From positions 1 through 6,676 of the forward strand of contig CAKQVC010000120.1 of assembly GCA_934277655.1 (NCBI GenBank): 6,676 nt of DNA, given 5' to 3'. The DNA is from an uncultured Clostridia bacterium (GTDB lineage Bacteria > Bacillota > Clostridia > Peptostreptococcales > Anaerovoracaceae). Below the pieces are notes generated by a model, which was not told the origin of the DNA, searched no databases, and saw nothing but the letters and a program-made list of their open reading frames with translations. Shown here one piece after another: positions 5,038-6,676 of the stretch (the stretch's first letter is position 1; each line of letters begins with the position of its first letter). The position numbers were made by a program, and so were the translations under genes.

Positions 5038-6642
5038 TTATTTTTCAGGTCCTGCAGCAACTAAAGCCTTTCCGGCTTCACTATTCTCGTACTTGGCGAA
5101 GTTCTTAACAAAACGTTCTGCCAGGTCATCCGCCTTTGCTTCCCATTCCTTTGGATCTGCATAGGTATCACGAGGATCCAGGATTGCCGGATCAACACCC
5201 GGAAGTTCTGTCGGAACCTCGAAATTAAATACCGGGATCTTCTTAGTCGGCGCTTTGGCAATATCGCCATTGAGAATCGCATCGATGATGCCGCGGGTAT
5301 CCTTAATGGAAATTCTCTTGCCGCTGCCGTTCCATCCGGTATTAACAAGATAAGCCTTCGCACCGCTTACTTTCATCTTCTTAACCAGCTCTTCTGCATA
5401 CTTGGTCGGATGCAGTTCAAGGAACGCCTGACCGAAGCAAGCAGAGAAAGTAGGAGTCGGCTCGATGATTCCTCTCTCTGTTCCTGCCAGTTTTGCAGTG
5501 AAGCCGGACAGGAAGTAGTACTGTGTCTGTTCCGGTGTTAAGATGGAAACCGGAGGCAATACTCCAAACGCATCCGCAGACAGGAAGATGACATGCTTTG
5601 CTGCCGGAGCAGAAGAAACAGGTCTCACAATATTCTTGATATGATTGATCGGGTAGGAAACACGTGTGTTTTCTGTCACGCTCTTATCCGCAAAATCAAT
5701 AGCCCCGTCTTCTGCAACCGTTACGTTTTCTAAAAGTGCGTTTCTCTTGATCGCCCCATAAATATCCGGCTCTGATTCCTTATCCAGGTTGATAACCTTC
5801 GCATAGCATCCACCCTCAAAGTTGAACACACCGTTGTCATCCCAGCCGTGCTCATCATCGCCGATCAAAAGTCTCTTCGGATCTGTCGAAAGGGTCGTCT
5901 TACCCGTTCCGGAAAGCCCAAAGAAAATCGCTGTATTTTCGCCGTTCATATCTGCATTGGCAGAGCAGTGCATGGAAGCAATACCCTTCAGCGGCAGATA
6001 ATAATTCATCATGGAGAACATGCCCTTCTTCATTTCCCCACCGTACCAGGTGTTGATGATAACCTGTTCACGACTGGTAATATTGAACATAACCGCAGTC
6101 TCCGAGTTCAGTCCCAGCTCTTTGTAATTCGTTACCTTCGCCTTGGACGCATTGTAAATAATGAAGTCCGGCTCGAAGTTTTCCAGTTCCGCTTCTGTCG
6201 GCTGGATAAACATGTTCTTTACGAAATGAGCCTGCCATGCAACCTCCATAATGAAACGGATCGCCATTCTTGTATCTTTATTCGCACCGCAAAACGCATC
6301 AACCACAAACAGTCTCTTGTTGGAAAGTTCCTCGATCGCGATGTCCTTACATTTGTTCCAGATTTCAGGAGAAACCGGGTGATTATCATTCTTGTACTCA
6401 TCCGATGTCCACCAAACTGTATCCTTTGAATTCTCGTCCATGACAATATATTTGTCTTTCGGAGAACGACCAGTATAAATGCCCGTCATAACATTTACGG
6501 CATCCAGCTCACTGAGCTGTCCTTTTTCGTAGCCCTCAAGGCCCTCCTTCATTTCCTCTTCAAACAACAGGTCGTAGGACGGATTGTATACAATTTCCGT
6601 AACACCACGAATACCATACTTGCTCAAATCAATGTTTTTCAT
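5038..6642 (-). CDS. pckA: Phosphoenolpyruvate carboxykinase (ATP)
   Basis: Interconverts oxaloacetate plus ATP with phosphoenolpyruvate, CO2 and ADP in the cytoplasm. In anaerobic Clostridia it may run in either direction, for gluconeogenesis or for CO2 fixation and ATP gain. At 534 residues it is the normal length of the ATP-dependent family. Visible signatures are [12 protein letters not shown] (53-64; substrate-binding Arg), [14 protein letters not shown] (197-210), SMHCSAN (223-229; metal-ligand His), the P-loop GLSGTGKTT (242-250), LIGDDEHGW (259-267; metal-binding Asp), ENTRVSYPI (324-332) and NTGWNGSG (434-441). All catalytic motifs are intact. I start at the ATG at 6642 ([11 protein letters not shown]). 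An in-frame TTG two codons earlier is also possible: AGAGG at 6654-6658 lies 11 nt from the ATG and 5 nt from the TTG, so spacing does not decide. The gene ends in TAA and has its own terminator; its promoter lies beyond the right edge. Confidence 0.97.
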   Translation of the reverse strand: MKNIDLSKYGIRGVTEIVYNPSYDLLFEEEMKEGLEGYEKGQLSELDAVNVMTGIYTGRSPKDKYIVMDENSKDTVWWTSDEYKNDNHPVSPEIWNKCKDIAIEELSNKRLFVVDAFCGANKDTRMAIRFIMEVAWQAHFVKNMFIQPTEAELENFEPDFIIYNASKAKVTNYKELGLNSETAVMFNITSREQVIINTWYGGEMKKGMFSMMNYYLPLKGIASMHCSANADMNGENTAIFFGLSGTGKTTLSTDPKRLLIGDDEHGWDDNGVFNFEGGCYAKVINLDKESEPDIYGAIKRNALLENVTVAEDGAIDFADKSVTENTRVSYPINHIKNIVRPVSSAPAAKHVIFLSADAFGVLPPVSILTPEQTQYYFLSGFTAKLAGTERGIIEPTPTFSACFGQAFLELHPTKYAEELVKKMKVSGAKAYLVNTGWNGSGKRISIKDTRGIIDAILNGDIAKAPTKKIPVFNFEVPTELPGVDPAILDPRDTYADPKEWEAKADDLAERFVKNFAKYENSEAGKALVAAGPEK

Positions 6643-6676
6643 TTTCAATTAAACCTCTTTCATCGCTCTTATCTCA

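Noticed and set aside
5848..6429. 193-codon plus-strand open frame inside pckA
   Set aside because: Entirely antisense to a conserved PEP carboxykinase, with no recognisable domain; a shadow frame.

Overview
The window carries one set of genes, all on the minus strand. It looks like chromosome from an anaerobic Clostridia-type Bacillota, most likely Lachnospiraceae-like. This placement is inference from the style of the ATP-dependent PEP carboxykinase, the purine-rich Shine-Dalgarno sites, the moderate GC content and the gene content. Nothing in the window proves the genus. There are no RNA genes, transposons, CRISPR arrays or phage genes.

Layout in the direction of transcription (high to low coordinates): pckA (ATP-type phosphoenolpyruvate carboxykinase, complete) ends at 5038. 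It is followed by a perfect 17-bp hairpin with a T-rich tail, which is its intrinsic terminator. A sigma-A type promoter then faces the same way at 4822-4850 and starts a second unit: a leader of about 165 nt, then larE, larB, larC, a NikB/DppB-type ABC transporter permease, and the first 31 codons of a second permease (NikC/DppC-type) that runs off the left edge. Spacing is 102 nt (larE-larB), 121 nt (larB-larC), 2 nt (larC-nikB) and a 4-nt ATGA overlap (nikB-nikC).

How the genes work together: LarB, LarE and LarC make the nickel-pincer nucleotide (NPN) cofactor from nicotinic acid adenine dinucleotide. LarB carboxylates the pyridinium ring and releases AMP, LarE converts the two carboxylates to thioacids, and LarC inserts nickel using CTP. 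The ABC permeases are closely coupled to larC, so the operon plausibly pairs nickel uptake with nickel insertion. The enzyme that uses the cofactor (LarA lactate racemase or another LarA-family racemase/epimerase) is not in the window.

Points of most interest: LarE has a CxxC plus a third cysteine, the pattern of the iron-sulfur-cluster type rather than the single sacrificial-cysteine type. LarC is one uninterrupted reading frame and carries a 61-residue segment with 27 histidines plus a C-terminal tail of four 12-residue repeats. The NikB-like permease has hydrophilic extensions at both ends. The leader upstream of larE is structured and unidentified. I do not see a wholly new system; this is a recognisable NPN-synthesis/nickel-import operon with unusual variations.
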